A stretch of 22,137 bases of DNA, from the NCBI GenBank assembly GCA_902493585.1, contig CABUPZ010000039.1, positions 1-22,137 on the forward strand, read 5' to 3'. The notes under the pieces were generated by a model. It made no database searches, was not told the DNA's origin, and saw only the letters and a list, made by a program, of their open reading frames with translations. Source of the stretch: an uncultured Fusicatenibacter sp. GTDB taxonomy: Bacteria > Bacillota > Clostridia > Lachnospirales > Lachnospiraceae. This document shows, in pieces, positions 6,888 through 14,562 of this stretch. The first letter of the stretch is position 1. Every line of letters starts with the position of its first letter. The position numbers were made by a program, and so were the translations under genes.

Positions 6888-7585
6888 TAACCGGATTGTT
6901 TCAATCCGGCAAGGACCCGCGGAATGGCTTCGGGCGTGTCTTTTGCCTCAGCGCTGAAACGAAGGATCGATCCGTTCTGCAGCTGATTTTCCTGCAATAC
7001 CAGTTTGACAATGGCATCCGTCCCGTAATCCTTCCAATCCATAGAGTCAGTGTTCCAGCCGATCACAGTGAATCCCGCGGTCCTTGCAGCGCGCAGCAGC
7101 TGGTCGCTGACTTCCCCGTACGGCGGGCGGAAAAGAAGTTTTCGCTCCACACCGACTGCCTGCTGAAGCTGTATCAGCTGTCCCTTTCCCTGCTTCAGTT
7201 CTTCCCGTACCTCCGTTTCCTTTAAAAGACTCATATCACGGCATTCGAATCCCAGAAACCCCACATCACAGCCCTGTTCCAGAATCTGTTCCGCCAGTTC
7301 CGTGTGTTCCGCCGCCCATTCCCCCGTAACAAAAAAAGAGGCACCGCCGTCATGCTGTGCCAGAAGTTCCAGAATCTCGGATACCTGATCCGTCTCATAA
7401 GTCACCTCAAAGGTGAGCGCAATGTTCTGTTCCTTCGTCTGCACTCTGCATATCGGCAGTTCCTCTTCCAGTTCTTTTCCTGTCTGCAGTAACCCCTCCT
7501 CCTCCGTCTTCCGGTAGAACAACGACACTGCCGCCGCCAGAATCACCGCCAGGAGAAGAATCCCTTTCATACTGCTTTTCTTCAT
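6854..7585 (-). CDS. NodB-fold polysaccharide deacetylase homologue, probably inactive
   Basis: This 243-residue protein has an N-terminal membrane anchor or signal segment (residues 7-23) and a NodB homology domain (about 52-235) of the PdaB-like kind found in spore formers. The framework motifs are present: IALTFEV (55-61), ASFFVTGEWAAEH (82-94), FRPPYGE (152-158) and GWNTDSMDWKD (176-186). Key residues differ, however. The catalytic and metal Asp pair of motif 1 is replaced in TFEV. The motif 2 histidines are gone (CDVGFLGFECRD, 106-117). The conserved His of motif 5 is absent (SILRFSAEA, 206-214). In active members these residues bind the metal that removes acetyl groups from peptidoglycan or chitin-like sugars. 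The protein is therefore probably a binding or structural relative. It would act outside the membrane. Confidence 0.8.
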   Translation of the reverse strand: MKKSSMKGILLLAVILAAAVSLFYRKTEEEGLLQTGKELEEELPICRVQTKEQNIALTFEVTYETDQVSEILELLAQHDGGASFFVTGEWAAEHTELAEQILEQGCDVGFLGFECRDMSLLKETEVREELKQGKGQLIQLQQAVGVERKLLFRPPYGEVSDQLLRAARTAGFTVIGWNTDSMDWKDYGTDAIVKLVLQENQLQNGSILRFSAEAKDTPEAIPRVLAGLKQSGYQAVSVSELLE

Positions 7586-7613
7586 AACGATACCCGCCCC
7601 AAAAACGGTCTTA

Positions 7614-7643
7614 TCTATATTTATGCGCGAAAGCGTGTCTCAA
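7614..7643 (-). promoter_or_regulatory. Candidate promoter of the NodB-like gene
   Basis: Minus-strand TTGAGA (7643-7638) and TATAGA (7619-7614) are separated by 18 bases and lie about 30 bases before the ATG at 7585. It is the only plausible promoter in the 144-base gap to the HAD gene. Confidence 0.4.
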
Positions 7644-7675
7644 TTGGCAGCAATTTATCCTTTTATTCCTCACGG

Positions 7676-7706
7676 ACAAAAATGCCGTTTATGACTTTCC
7701 GCATTT
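7676..7706 (-). terminator. Weak terminator after the HAD phosphatase
   Basis: AAATGC and GCATTT arms (7701-7706 with 7680-7685) close a 15-base loop and are followed on the minus strand by a T-rich tract (TTTTTGTCC). The stem is short, so this is a tentative end for the dehydrogenase-HAD transcript. Confidence 0.3.
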
Positions 7707-7729
7707 AAAAACCAGAACGCAGCAGTTTG

Positions 7730-8521
7730 TCAAATCAACCCATAATGCTCCATCGCATATTCCAGTCCGTCTTCCTCGACGGTGCGTGTCACAAACTCGG
7801 TATACGGATCCAGAATCGGGTCATGTACCCCCATTGCCACCGCATGGGGCACCGCCTGAAACATGGCAAGATCGTTACTGCTGTCCCCAAACACATAGGC
7901 ATCCTCTCTCTCCATCCCGAAATGATCCAGGATAAACGCGATGCCGGTGCCTTTGGAATATCCTTTCGGTGCAGCTTCATAAAATCCGTTTCTCCGATCC
8001 ATCAGATCCATATCCCTGGAAAGATTTTCAAAGATTGCTTCCCGTCCGCTCTTCTCATCCGTATAGAAGACAAACTTGTCAAACTCCAGGCCGCCGTGCT
8101 CCGCGTATTTCTCAATTCCCAGTCCCATCTGTTTAAAATACCTTCTGGTCCCCTCCAGCCGTTCAAAACGTGACATGCGTTCCGGAACAAAGCAGTCCTC
8201 CGTTCCTTCCAGGATCATATCCGCCTGATTTTCTCTCAGAACTTTCACGATTTCGCCTCCGCGTTTCAGCGGAATGCTGCGTTTCAGCAGCACCTCGTCT
8301 CCGAACTGGATGTAGGTACCGCAGCCGCATACATATCCGGAAAACGGCATCCGTTTAAATACCTCCGGCAGGGCACACCAGGTTCGCCCTGTATTGATAA
8401 AGGTCAGATGACCGTTTTCCAGCGCCCGCTCCAGGGCTTTCATCGCGCTGGCAGGCACCTCCCCGGTCACTTCACTGAGCAGTGTGCCGTCAATATCAAA
8501 AAATAATGCTTTTTTCTCCAT
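7730..8521 (-). CDS. Cof-type HAD-superfamily phosphatase
   Basis: This is a 263-residue cytoplasmic hydrolase, counted from the ATG at 8521. That start is preferred over an ATG 66 bases upstream because AAGGGA is well spaced before it and the protein then begins right before the HAD core. Motif I is DIDGT (nucleophile Asp9, acid/base Asp11), motif II NTGR (Thr44), the motif III Lys lies near 186-190, and motif IV is GDSSNDLAMF (from 212). The large insert between motifs II and III is the C2 cap typical of Cof/YidA enzymes, which remove phosphate from sugar phosphates, FMN or pyridoxal phosphate. The exact substrate cannot be told. It lies 103 bases downstream of the dehydrogenase gene on the same strand and is probably co-transcribed. 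Confidence 0.9.
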   Translation of the reverse strand: MEKKALFFDIDGTLLSEVTGEVPASAMKALERALENGHLTFINTGRTWCALPEVFKRMPFSGYVCGCGTYIQFGDEVLLKRSIPLKRGGEIVKVLRENQADMILEGTEDCFVPERMSRFERLEGTRRYFKQMGLGIEKYAEHGGLEFDKFVFYTDEKSGREAIFENLSRDMDLMDRRNGFYEAAPKGYSKGTGIAFILDHFGMEREDAYVFGDSSNDLAMFQAVPHAVAMGVHDPILDPYTEFVTRTVEEDGLEYAMEHYGLI

Positions 8522-8624
8522 TCTCTTTTCCCTTGCAGCCGTTCCGCCGGCGAAACGGTTGTGCTTTCCTTTCTCTTTCCAGTACATGGAAAAATAAATA
8601 GATGGTCATTGATTCTTCCATGTA

Positions 8625-9590
8625 CTATTTCCGGAATTTCCGGTATCCGGTCCTGAAATCCACCTCGCTGCAAAATTCTCCTCCTTCGAGCAATGCGCGG
8701 ATGTTTTTCGCCGCAATGCGCACGATCCGGTTCCTTGTCTCTTCCAGATGAAAATGGCCGGACACATGAGGAGTAAGGATCAGGTTCGGTGCATCCCAAA
8801 GCGGGGAGTCCTCCGAAAGCGGTTCCTGCTCCGTCACATCCAGGCAGGCTCCGGACAGCTGTCCGCTCTTCAGCGCATCCACAAGCGCCGTCTCATCCAT
8901 CAGGCTTCCCCGTCCTACGTTGATCAGGATCGCTCCCTTTTTCATCCTGTGGATCCTCGCTTCATCGAACAGATGAAAGGTCTCTTTGGTCCCCGGCAGG
9001 GAACACGCGACGATATCCGCTTTCGCCAGCTGCTCGTCCAGCTCGTCCATGGTATAGACTGCCTCTGCAAACTCCGGCACGGCTGCTTTGTGTCTGCGCA
9101 CTCCCACTACCGTGCCGCCAAGGGCATGCACTTTCCGTCCGAACGCACTGCCGATATCCCCCATGCCCACGATCAGGGTACGGCTTCCGTACACAGAGGT
9201 TACTGTCCTCTCATCTTTCCACTGATGATTTCTCTGATTGATCTGATAAAGATTCAGTTTCTTGATCAGCATCAGGAGCATTCCCAGCATATGCTCCGAG
9301 ATTGCCAGCCCATAGGCGCCGGTGGCATTGCAAAGATGCGCCTGCTCCGGAAGGATGCCTTCCTCCAGATAACCATCGGTCCCGGCACTGTTCAGCTGCA
9401 GAAGCTGAAGATTTTTCGCCTCTCTGATCCGCTTCGGCGGAAGATTTCCTACGATGATCTCTGCCTTTTTCAATACTTCGTCCGGTACCTCGCCGGATCC
9501 TGCATGGTAAAACTCCAGTTCCGGCGAAACAGACTGCAAAAGTTCCTGATATTCTTCCGTCAGAGGAAATACTGTCACCACCTGTTTCAT
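8625..9590 (-). CDS. D-isomer specific 2-hydroxyacid dehydrogenase
   Basis: This 321-residue NAD(P)-dependent oxidoreductase interconverts a D-2-hydroxyacid and a 2-oxoacid in the cytoplasm. The Rossmann glycine motif is VGMGDIG (141-147). The catalytic triad can be read as Arg227 (NVGRGSL), Glu256 (TEQEPL) and His275 (TPHVSG). The basic GVRRHK stretch at 163-168, where the cofactor ribose binds, suggests NADP may be preferred over NAD; this is an inference. The start has AAAGGAG about 8 bases upstream. It is preceded by a LysR gene on the same strand and followed by the HAD phosphatase. It resembles the glyoxylate/hydroxypyruvate reductase-like branch rather than phosphoglycerate dehydrogenase, since there is no ACT domain. 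Confidence 0.9.
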   Translation of the reverse strand: MKQVVTVFPLTEEYQELLQSVSPELEFYHAGSGEVPDEVLKKAEIIVGNLPPKRIREAKNLQLLQLNSAGTDGYLEEGILPEQAHLCNATGAYGLAISEHMLGMLLMLIKKLNLYQINQRNHQWKDERTVTSVYGSRTLIVGMGDIGSAFGRKVHALGGTVVGVRRHKAAVPEFAEAVYTMDELDEQLAKADIVACSLPGTKETFHLFDEARIHRMKKGAILINVGRGSLMDETALVDALKSGQLSGACLDVTEQEPLSEDSPLWDAPNLILTPHVSGHFHLEETRNRIVRIAAKNIRALLEGGEFCSEVDFRTGYRKFRK

Positions 9591-9636
9591 TTGTTTTTCT
9601 CCTTTTCTTCTGAATTCATTGAGACAGCCCAGCCAG

Positions 9637-9648
9637 CTGAACGGTTAC
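9637..9648 (-). repeat. GTAACCGTTCAG motif copy in dehydrogenase leader
   Basis: This copy lies between the extended -10 site (9663-9671) and the dehydrogenase start, so it should be inside the transcript leader. It is identical over 12 bases to the copy at 9732-9743, in the same orientation. Confidence 0.4.
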
Positions 9649-9662
9649 GCACCGTCTGTATC

Positions 9663-9671
9663 AGTATAGCA
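9663..9671 (-). promoter_or_regulatory. Extended -10 promoter for the dehydrogenase
   Basis: The minus strand reads TGCTATACT, an extended -10 element (TGn plus TATACT), about 73 bases upstream of the dehydrogenase ATG. No good -35 is present, which is tolerated for extended -10 promoters. It would start a transcript near 9656 carrying the dehydrogenase and HAD genes. Confidence 0.45.
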
Positions 9672-9705
9672 CAAAGCGCTGCATTTTCCTATGGTCACAG
9701 TTACA

Positions 9706-9728
9706 GCCGGATGCCGCAGCCATCCGGC
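9706..9728 (-). terminator. Hairpin after the LysR gene
   Basis: GCCGGATG (9706-9713) and CATCCGGC (9721-9728) make a perfect 8-bp GC-rich stem with a 7-base loop, 30 bases after the LysR stop. The following minus-strand sequence (TGTAACTGTG) is poor in T, so termination may be inefficient. Confidence 0.4.
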
Positions 9729-9731
9729 CGG

Positions 9732-9743
9732 CTGAACGGTTAC
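9732..9743 (-). repeat. GTAACCGTTCAG motif copy after LysR
   Basis: This copy lies 16 bases past the LysR stop and directly beside the hairpin at 9706-9728. It is a 12-base exact direct repeat of 9637-9648. Confidence 0.4.
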
Positions 9744-9758
9744 CACAGATCCGATCAA

Positions 9759-10697
9759 TCAATCTTCCTCCAGAAAATCCCAGAACCGCCGCGCGGTCCT
9801 GGAGAGCAGATCGTGCTCTTTGCAGATCATGACAATCCGGGAAGTCAGGTTGGGTTCCTGCAGCACACAGACTTTCATCTGCTCTCCGGCAGCTTCTGAA
9901 ACTGCCGAGGCCGGAAGGATTCCGACCCCCATTCCGCCGCCCGCCAGGGCGAGCGTCGCCTGCGCCGTATCCGTACAGCAACGGATCTCCGGCAGCAGCC
10001 CCTCCGCCTCGAATCGCGTCCGTAAAATCCTCTCCCACCGGCGATAAACGATCAGTGGTTTTCCATCCAGTTCCTTTAACGTGATCGCTTCCTCCCTTTG
10101 TCCTTTCCGCGCTGTTTCCCCGGCATCTGCCGCAGAAGACCCACCTTCCAAAACCGCCGTACAGATCTTCCCGCCGAAAAACTCCGGCCGGCCGGCCGCC
10201 ATCAGGGATTCCTCCCTGAGGATCTTCTGTTCGATATCCGGAGCGGAAAACGGCGTCCGGACCACCGCCAGATCCAGCTGTCCGGTACGCACCTGCTCCA
10301 GAAGCTGGTAAGTATTCGCACTGTAGATTTCATATCGGATTTCCGGATACTGTCCGGCGAAGGCCGTCAGCCATTTCGTGAACATTCCTTCCTGCACGGA
10401 GGACACGACGCCGATCTGGAGTGTCCCGGCGGCTCCGCTGTCATACTCTCTCATCTCCATCGCCGCCGCGTCGCACATTCCCAGAATTGCGGCCGCCTTC
10501 TGATAGAAATGTCTTCCCGCCTCGGTCACCTGAAGCCTCCGCCCTTTCCGCTGAAACAGGCTGCAGTTCAGCTCCTTTTCCAACAGCTTCAGCTGGGCCG
10601 TCAAAGGCGGCTGGGTCATATTCAGTTTTCTCGCAGCCGCGGTCACCGTCTCTTCCTCCACAACCGCGACAAAATAACGAAGCTGGCGAAGTTCCAT
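9759..10697 (-). CDS. LysR-family transcriptional regulator
   Basis: This is a 312-residue DNA-binding regulator. The winged helix-turn-helix spans about residues 1-60, with the family pattern LRQLRYFVAVVEEETVTAAA then LNMTQPPLTAQLKLLEKEL and the LFQRKGRRLQVTEAG wing. The co-inducer domain (about 90-300) has LQIGVVSS, LDLAVVRTP and GMGVGILPA segments. A stretch around 182-204 (EGGSSAADAGETARKGQREE) is longer and more polar than usual and may be a loop insertion. AGGAGG lies 5 bases before the ATG. It is upstream of the dehydrogenase gene on the same strand and divergent from the ABC exporter, so either could be its target. A dyad overlapping its own -10 region suggests autoregulation. Confidence 0.92.
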   Translation of the reverse strand: MELRQLRYFVAVVEEETVTAAARKLNMTQPPLTAQLKLLEKELNCSLFQRKGRRLQVTEAGRHFYQKAAAILGMCDAAAMEMREYDSGAAGTLQIGVVSSVQEGMFTKWLTAFAGQYPEIRYEIYSANTYQLLEQVRTGQLDLAVVRTPFSAPDIEQKILREESLMAAGRPEFFGGKICTAVLEGGSSAADAGETARKGQREEAITLKELDGKPLIVYRRWERILRTRFEAEGLLPEIRCCTDTAQATLALAGGGMGVGILPASAVSEAAGEQMKVCVLQEPNLTSRIVMICKEHDLLSRTARRFWDFLEED

Positions 10698-10713
10698 CGC
10701 TTCCTCCTGTTCC

Positions 10714-10725
10714 GGAGCATGCTCC
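10714..10725. promoter_or_regulatory. 12-bp palindrome in LysR leader
   Basis: GGAGCATGCTCC is a perfect palindrome a few bases before the LysR ribosome site. It could form a small hairpin in the message or be a protein site. Short palindromes also arise by chance. Confidence 0.3.
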
Positions 10726-10741
10726 TGCTTTTTTATATTTA

Positions 10742-10764
10742 TTTCATATAATTATACTATGAAA
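10742..10764. promoter_or_regulatory. LysR-type operator dyad over the lysR -10
   Basis: TTTCATA (10742-10748), 9 bases, TATGAAA (10758-10764) form a perfect dyad that contains the T-N11-A pattern bound by LysR proteins. On the minus strand a TATAAT (10756-10751) sits in its centre, so a protein bound here would cover the LysR gene promoter. It lies about 105 bases upstream of the exporter start and could also act on that promoter. Confidence 0.5.
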
Positions 10765-10803
10765 CAAATATTTTTAAAATGGATATTTTTCCTTTATACT
10801 AGA

Positions 10804-10841
10804 ATAAGTCGCGATAAATAACCTTATGTTTCGTGACTTAT
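10804..10841. promoter_or_regulatory. Inverted repeat upstream of the ABC exporter
   Basis: ATAAGTCGCG (10804-10813) and CGTGACTTAT (10832-10841) are inverted copies with one mismatch and an 18-base spacer. They follow a TATACT (10795-10800) that could be a -10 and overlap a second TATACT (10839-10844). The position fits either an operator for the exporter pair or a hairpin in its leader. No good -35 was seen for either -10. Confidence 0.4.
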
Positions 10842-10867
10842 ACTGATATTACGGGGAGGGAAAAATT

Positions 10868-12610
10868 TTGAAGTATCTGAACGTCTATCTGAAAAATTAC
10901 AAAACAGATAGTATTCTCGCGCCGCTGTTCAAGATGCTGGAGGCGACCTTCGATCTTCTGGTACCGATCGTGGTCGCCCGCATCATCAACGTGGGAATTG
11001 TCAATAAGGACACCGGCTACATTCTCCGATGCTGCGGGATTCTGATCCTGATGGCGCTGATCGGACTGGCCTGCAGCTTTACGGCCCAGTATTTTGCGGC
11101 AAAGGCTGCCATCGGCAGCACCACCGGCCTGCGCCATATGCTGTTTCAGCACATCCAGTCCCTCGGTTTTTCCGAGATGGACACCATCGGCACCAGCACG
11201 CTGATCACCCGAATGACCAGCGACCTGAATCAGGTGCAGAGCGGACTGAACCTGTTTCTGCGTCTGTTCCTGCGCAGTCCGTTTATCGTCTTCGGCGCAA
11301 TGATCATGGCCTTCACCATCGATGTGAAGATGGCGCTGATCTTCGTTGTAGTCATTCCGGTCCTGTCCGTGATCGTCTTCACCATCATGTGGTGGACGGC
11401 TCCGCGTTATAAAAAGATCCAGTCCCGTCTGGACGCGGTGACGAAAGCCACCAGGGAAAATCTGTCCGGCGTCCGTGTCATCCGTGCTTTCGGGCGGGAA
11501 GACTCTGAGGTGGAGCATTTTTCGGAAGCCAACGATTCCCTTGTGGATCTCCAGCTTCACGTGGGACACATTTCCGCACTGATGAATCCTCTGACTTATG
11601 TGGTGGTGAACATCGGCATCATCGCGATCCTGTACGCCGGCGCCGGAAAGGTGGACGGCGGTGTTCTGCTCAGCGGCGGGATCGTGGCCCTGGTAAACTA
11701 TATGAACCAGATCCTCGTGGAACTGGTGAAGCTGGCCAATCTGATCGTCAGCATCAGCCGCGCGCTGGCCAGCCTGTCCCGTGTGGAACAGGTGCTTGAC
11801 ACAAAGACTGCCATGACTTTTCCGGAAAAAGCAGTTTCCGAAGGAACAGACCTACGGTCAGACAGCGAGGCGGTCCGCTTTGAAAATGTGGGCCTTACCT
11901 ACGCTGGCGCCGGTGCGGAAAGTCTCACGGACATTTCTTTCTGCGCCCGGAAAGGACAGACCATCGGCGTGATCGGCGGCACCGGCAGCGGCAAGTCCAG
12001 CCTTGTCAGCCTGATCCCCCGCTTTTACGACGCCACCTCCGGCCAGGTATCCCTGATGGGACAGCCAATCCGGACCTGGGACCGGGAGACGCTCCGCAGC
12101 CAGGTGGCCATCGTCATGCAGAAAGCACAGCTTTTTGCCGGTACCATCCGCTCCAATCTTCTGTGGGGAAATCCCGGCGCCACAGAGGAGGAACTGTGGG
12201 AGGCACTGAAGACCGCGCAGGCGGATGACTTTGTCCGGGCCAAAGGCGCAGGTCTGGACGAGCCGGTGGAACAGGGCGGACGCAACCTGTCCGGCGGCCA
12301 ACGGCAGCGTCTGACCATTGCCCGCGCCCTTGTGCGGAAACCGCAGATCCTGATCCTCGACGACAGCGCCAGCGCTCTGGACTATGCGACAGACGCTGCT
12401 CTGCGAAAAGCGCTCCGCCAGCTGCCAAAGGATGTCACTGTATTTATCGTATCCCAGCGGACCTCCAGTCTGCAGCATGCGGATCAGATCCTGGTGCTTG
12501 ACGACGGCCATCTCGTGGGCTGCGGCAGCCACCGGGAGCTTCTGGACACCTGCAGCGTTTACCGGGAAATCTATGAAAGCCAGTTTCAGAAAGGAGATGC
12601 AAGACAATGA
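10868..12610 (+). CDS. ABC exporter half-transporter, degenerate-site subunit
   Basis: This 580-residue type IV ABC exporter subunit has a membrane domain (about 15-305) and an ATPase domain (about 335-575). TTG at 10868 is the start, with GGGGAGGG 7 bases upstream. Walker A is GGTGSGKS (370-377), the Q-loop Gln is 418 and the signature is LSGGQ (474-478). The Walker B end reads LILDD, so Asp499 replaces the catalytic Glu. The switch His is replaced by Gln530 (VSQR). This pairing is known from the TM287-like subunit of heterodimeric exporters, whose own site hydrolyses ATP poorly. It is encoded first, overlaps the partner gene by ATGA and should form one complex with it. The substrate is unknown; drugs, lipids or peptides are all possible. 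Confidence 0.93.
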   Translation: MKYLNVYLKNYKTDSILAPLFKMLEATFDLLVPIVVARIINVGIVNKDTGYILRCCGILILMALIGLACSFTAQYFAAKAAIGSTTGLRHMLFQHIQSLGFSEMDTIGTSTLITRMTSDLNQVQSGLNLFLRLFLRSPFIVFGAMIMAFTIDVKMALIFVVVIPVLSVIVFTIMWWTAPRYKKIQSRLDAVTKATRENLSGVRVIRAFGREDSEVEHFSEANDSLVDLQLHVGHISALMNPLTYVVVNIGIIAILYAGAGKVDGGVLLSGGIVALVNYMNQILVELVKLANLIVSISRALASLSRVEQVLDTKTAMTFPEKAVSEGTDLRSDSEAVRFENVGLTYAGAGAESLTDISFCARKGQTIGVIGGTGSGKSSLVSLIPRFYDATSGQVSLMGQPIRTWDRETLRSQVAIVMQKAQLFAGTIRSNLLWGNPGATEEELWEALKTAQADDFVRAKGAGLDEPVEQGGRNLSGGQRQRLTIARALVRKPQILILDDSASALDYATDAALRKALRQLPKDVTVFIVSQRTSSLQHADQILVLDDGHLVGCGSHRELLDTCSVYREIYESQFQKGDARQ

Positions 12611-14373
12611 ATCAGACCGATACCAGACCATCGGAAAAGCAGAAACAGCAGCAGACGCTGAAACGTGTACTGCGCTATATCCGTCCCTACGGTTTCTTTG
12701 TGTTCTTCAGTCTCCTCTGCTCCGCCATCAGCGTCGCGGCACAACTGATCGTCCCTGTCTACTGCGGAGACGCCATTGACGCCATGATCGGCCGGGGACA
12801 GGTGGACTTTCCGTCCGTCCTCCGGATCGCGGCAGCGATCGGAATCGTGACTGCCATTTCTGCTGTGGCACAGTGGATCCTGGCGGCATGCAACAACCGG
12901 GTGACCTTCTGTGTCTCCAGAGACCTGCGAAATTCTGCGATCCGGAAGATCCAGAAGCTGCCCCTGTCCTATCTGGATGCCCATCCCTCCGGGGATCTGG
13001 TCAGCCGTGTCATCGCCGATGTGGACACGTTCGCCGACGGACTGCTGATGGGCTTTACCCAGCTGTTCAGCGGTGTGCTGACGATTGTCGGAACCCTGGG
13101 GATCATGCTGTACCTGAACCTGGCGATCACGCTGGTCGTCGTGGTCCTGACTCCGCTCAGTCTGTTTACCGCCGGATTTATCGCAAAGCGTACTTACCGC
13201 TATTTCCGCGAACAGACGGTTGTGCGCGGACAGGAAACGGCTCTGATCAACGAGCTGATCGAGGGGCAAAAGGTGGTACAGGCTTTCGGCCATGAAGCGC
13301 AGAGCCTGGAAGATTTCGACAGGATCAATGATAAGCTGGGGGAAGTCAGCCTGAAAGCGACCTTCTTCTCCAGTCTCACCAATCCGAGTACCCGTATGGT
13401 CAACAATATCGTCTATGCGGCGGTCGGACTGATCAGCGCGCTCTACGCCGTCTCCGGCGGAATCACCGTGGGACAGCTGAGTATCTTTCTCAGCTACGCG
13501 AGCCAGTACGCAAAACCGTTCAATGAAATCTCCGGCGTCGTCACAGAACTCCAGAACGCCCTGGCCTGCGCCGCCCGTATCTTCGACCTGATGGACGAGC
13601 AGGAGCAGATCCCGGAAGCCGACCATGCGGCTGCTTTCACCAGCCACGGCCATGTGACGCTGAAGGACGTGGCATTCCGCTATGTGCCGGAAAAACCTCT
13701 GATCGAGGACTTTTCCCTGGACGTAAAACCGGGACAGCGAATCGCGATCGTCGGACCGACCGGCTGCGGAAAGACCACGCTGATCAATCTACTGATGCGG
13801 TTCTACGATGTGGACAGCGGAAGGATCGAGATGGACGGAACAGATATCCGCCAGATGACACGCCACTCGCTGCGGGGCAATTACGGAATGGTACTCCAGG
13901 ACACCTGGCTGAAGGCCGGGACCATCCGGGACAATATCGCCTACGGAAAACCGGAAGCCACCGAGGAAGAGATCATAGAAGCAGCAAAGGCAGCCCATGC
14001 CCACAGCTTTATCCTCCGTCTGCCGGACGGCTATGACACCGTCATCACAGAGAACGGCGGCAACATCAGCCAGGGACAGAAACAGCTTCTGTGCATCGCC
14101 CGCGTCATGCTCTGTCTCCCGCCGATGCTGATCCTCGACGAGGCGACCAGCAGCATCGATACCCGCACCGAGATCAAAATTCAGGCGGCGTTCGCCCGCA
14201 TGATGGAGGGGCGTACGAGTTTCATCGTCGCCCACCGGCTTTCCACGATCCGCGAGGCCGATACGATCCTCGTCATGAAAGACGGACACATCATCGAGCA
14301 GGGCGATCACGGCGAGCTGATGAAACGCAACGGATTCTATACAAAGCTCTACAACAGCCAGTTCGGAGAATAG
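12607..14373 (+). CDS. ABC exporter half-transporter, catalytic-site subunit
   Basis: This is the 588-residue partner of the preceding half-transporter, started by the ATGA overlap with a ribosome site inside the end of the first gene (AAAGGAG). The N-terminal polar tail (1-25) is followed by the membrane domain (about 25-325) and the ATPase domain (about 348-586). Walker A is GPTGCGKT (383-390) and the Q-loop Gln is 431. Walker B ends LDE with the catalytic Glu512, and the switch His is 543 (VAHRLSTI). Its signature is ISQGQ (487-491) rather than LSGGQ, as in TM288-like subunits. It therefore provides the canonical ATP-binding residues, while its altered signature completes the weak site of its partner. 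The closest functional families are the heterodimeric multidrug or lipid exporters of Firmicutes. Confidence 0.93.
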   Translation: MNQTDTRPSEKQKQQQTLKRVLRYIRPYGFFVFFSLLCSAISVAAQLIVPVYCGDAIDAMIGRGQVDFPSVLRIAAAIGIVTAISAVAQWILAACNNRVTFCVSRDLRNSAIRKIQKLPLSYLDAHPSGDLVSRVIADVDTFADGLLMGFTQLFSGVLTIVGTLGIMLYLNLAITLVVVVLTPLSLFTAGFIAKRTYRYFREQTVVRGQETALINELIEGQKVVQAFGHEAQSLEDFDRINDKLGEVSLKATFFSSLTNPSTRMVNNIVYAAVGLISALYAVSGGITVGQLSIFLSYASQYAKPFNEISGVVTELQNALACAARIFDLMDEQEQIPEADHAAAFTSHGHVTLKDVAFRYVPEKPLIEDFSLDVKPGQRIAIVGPTGCGKTTLINLLMRFYDVDSGRIEMDGTDIRQMTRHSLRGNYGMVLQDTWLKAGTIRDNIAYGKPEATEEEIIEAAKAAHAHSFILRLPDGYDTVITENGGNISQGQKQLLCIARVMLCLPPMLILDEATSSIDTRTEIKIQAAFARMMEGRTSFIVAHRLSTIREADTILVMKDGHIIEQGDHGELMKRNGFYTKLYNSQFGE

Positions 14374-14403
14374 GACGGCAGACAGACAAACGTCACATGA
14401 ATT

Positions 14404-14419
14404 TTATTCCGCGGAATAA
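14404..14419. other. 16-bp perfect palindrome
   Basis: TTATTCCGCGGAATAA lies 31 bases after the exporter stop, between convergent transcription units. No T-run follows. It could be a protein site or a small cruciform; its role is unknown. Confidence 0.45.
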
Positions 14420-14456
14420 TATATCCCCTCTCACACACCGATTTTTTCAAAAAGAA

Positions 14457-14516
14457 ATGCTCCGAGTGATTTCCCGGCCATGAAAAACTCCATGGCCGGG
14501 AAATTATTCCGAGCAT
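14457..14516 (-). terminator. Long terminator hairpin between convergent operons
   Basis: A perfect 14-bp inner stem (14469-14482 with 14491-14504, ATTTCCCGGCCATG) around an 8-base loop is extended by ATGCTC/GAGCAT (14457-14462 with 14511-14516) and several weaker pairs. On the minus strand it is followed by TTTCTTTTT, so it is a good intrinsic terminator for the beta-galactosidase operon, whose stop is about 47 bases before it. On the plus strand it could also block read-through from the exporter genes, although no T-run follows there. Confidence 0.75.
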
Positions 14517-14562
14517 ACATTCCTTCCTCAACCGGCTTATCTATCTTTCTATCTGACACCTT

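Noticed and set aside
8748..9899. 383-codon plus-strand open frame
   Set aside because: It is antisense to the dehydrogenase and the end of the LysR gene, both unambiguous by motifs. It has no ribosome site and low-complexity composition.
12586..13653. 355-codon minus-strand open frame
   Set aside because: It is antisense to the second ABC exporter subunit. It is Asp/Gln/Arg-rich noise typical of antisense frames in this GC range.
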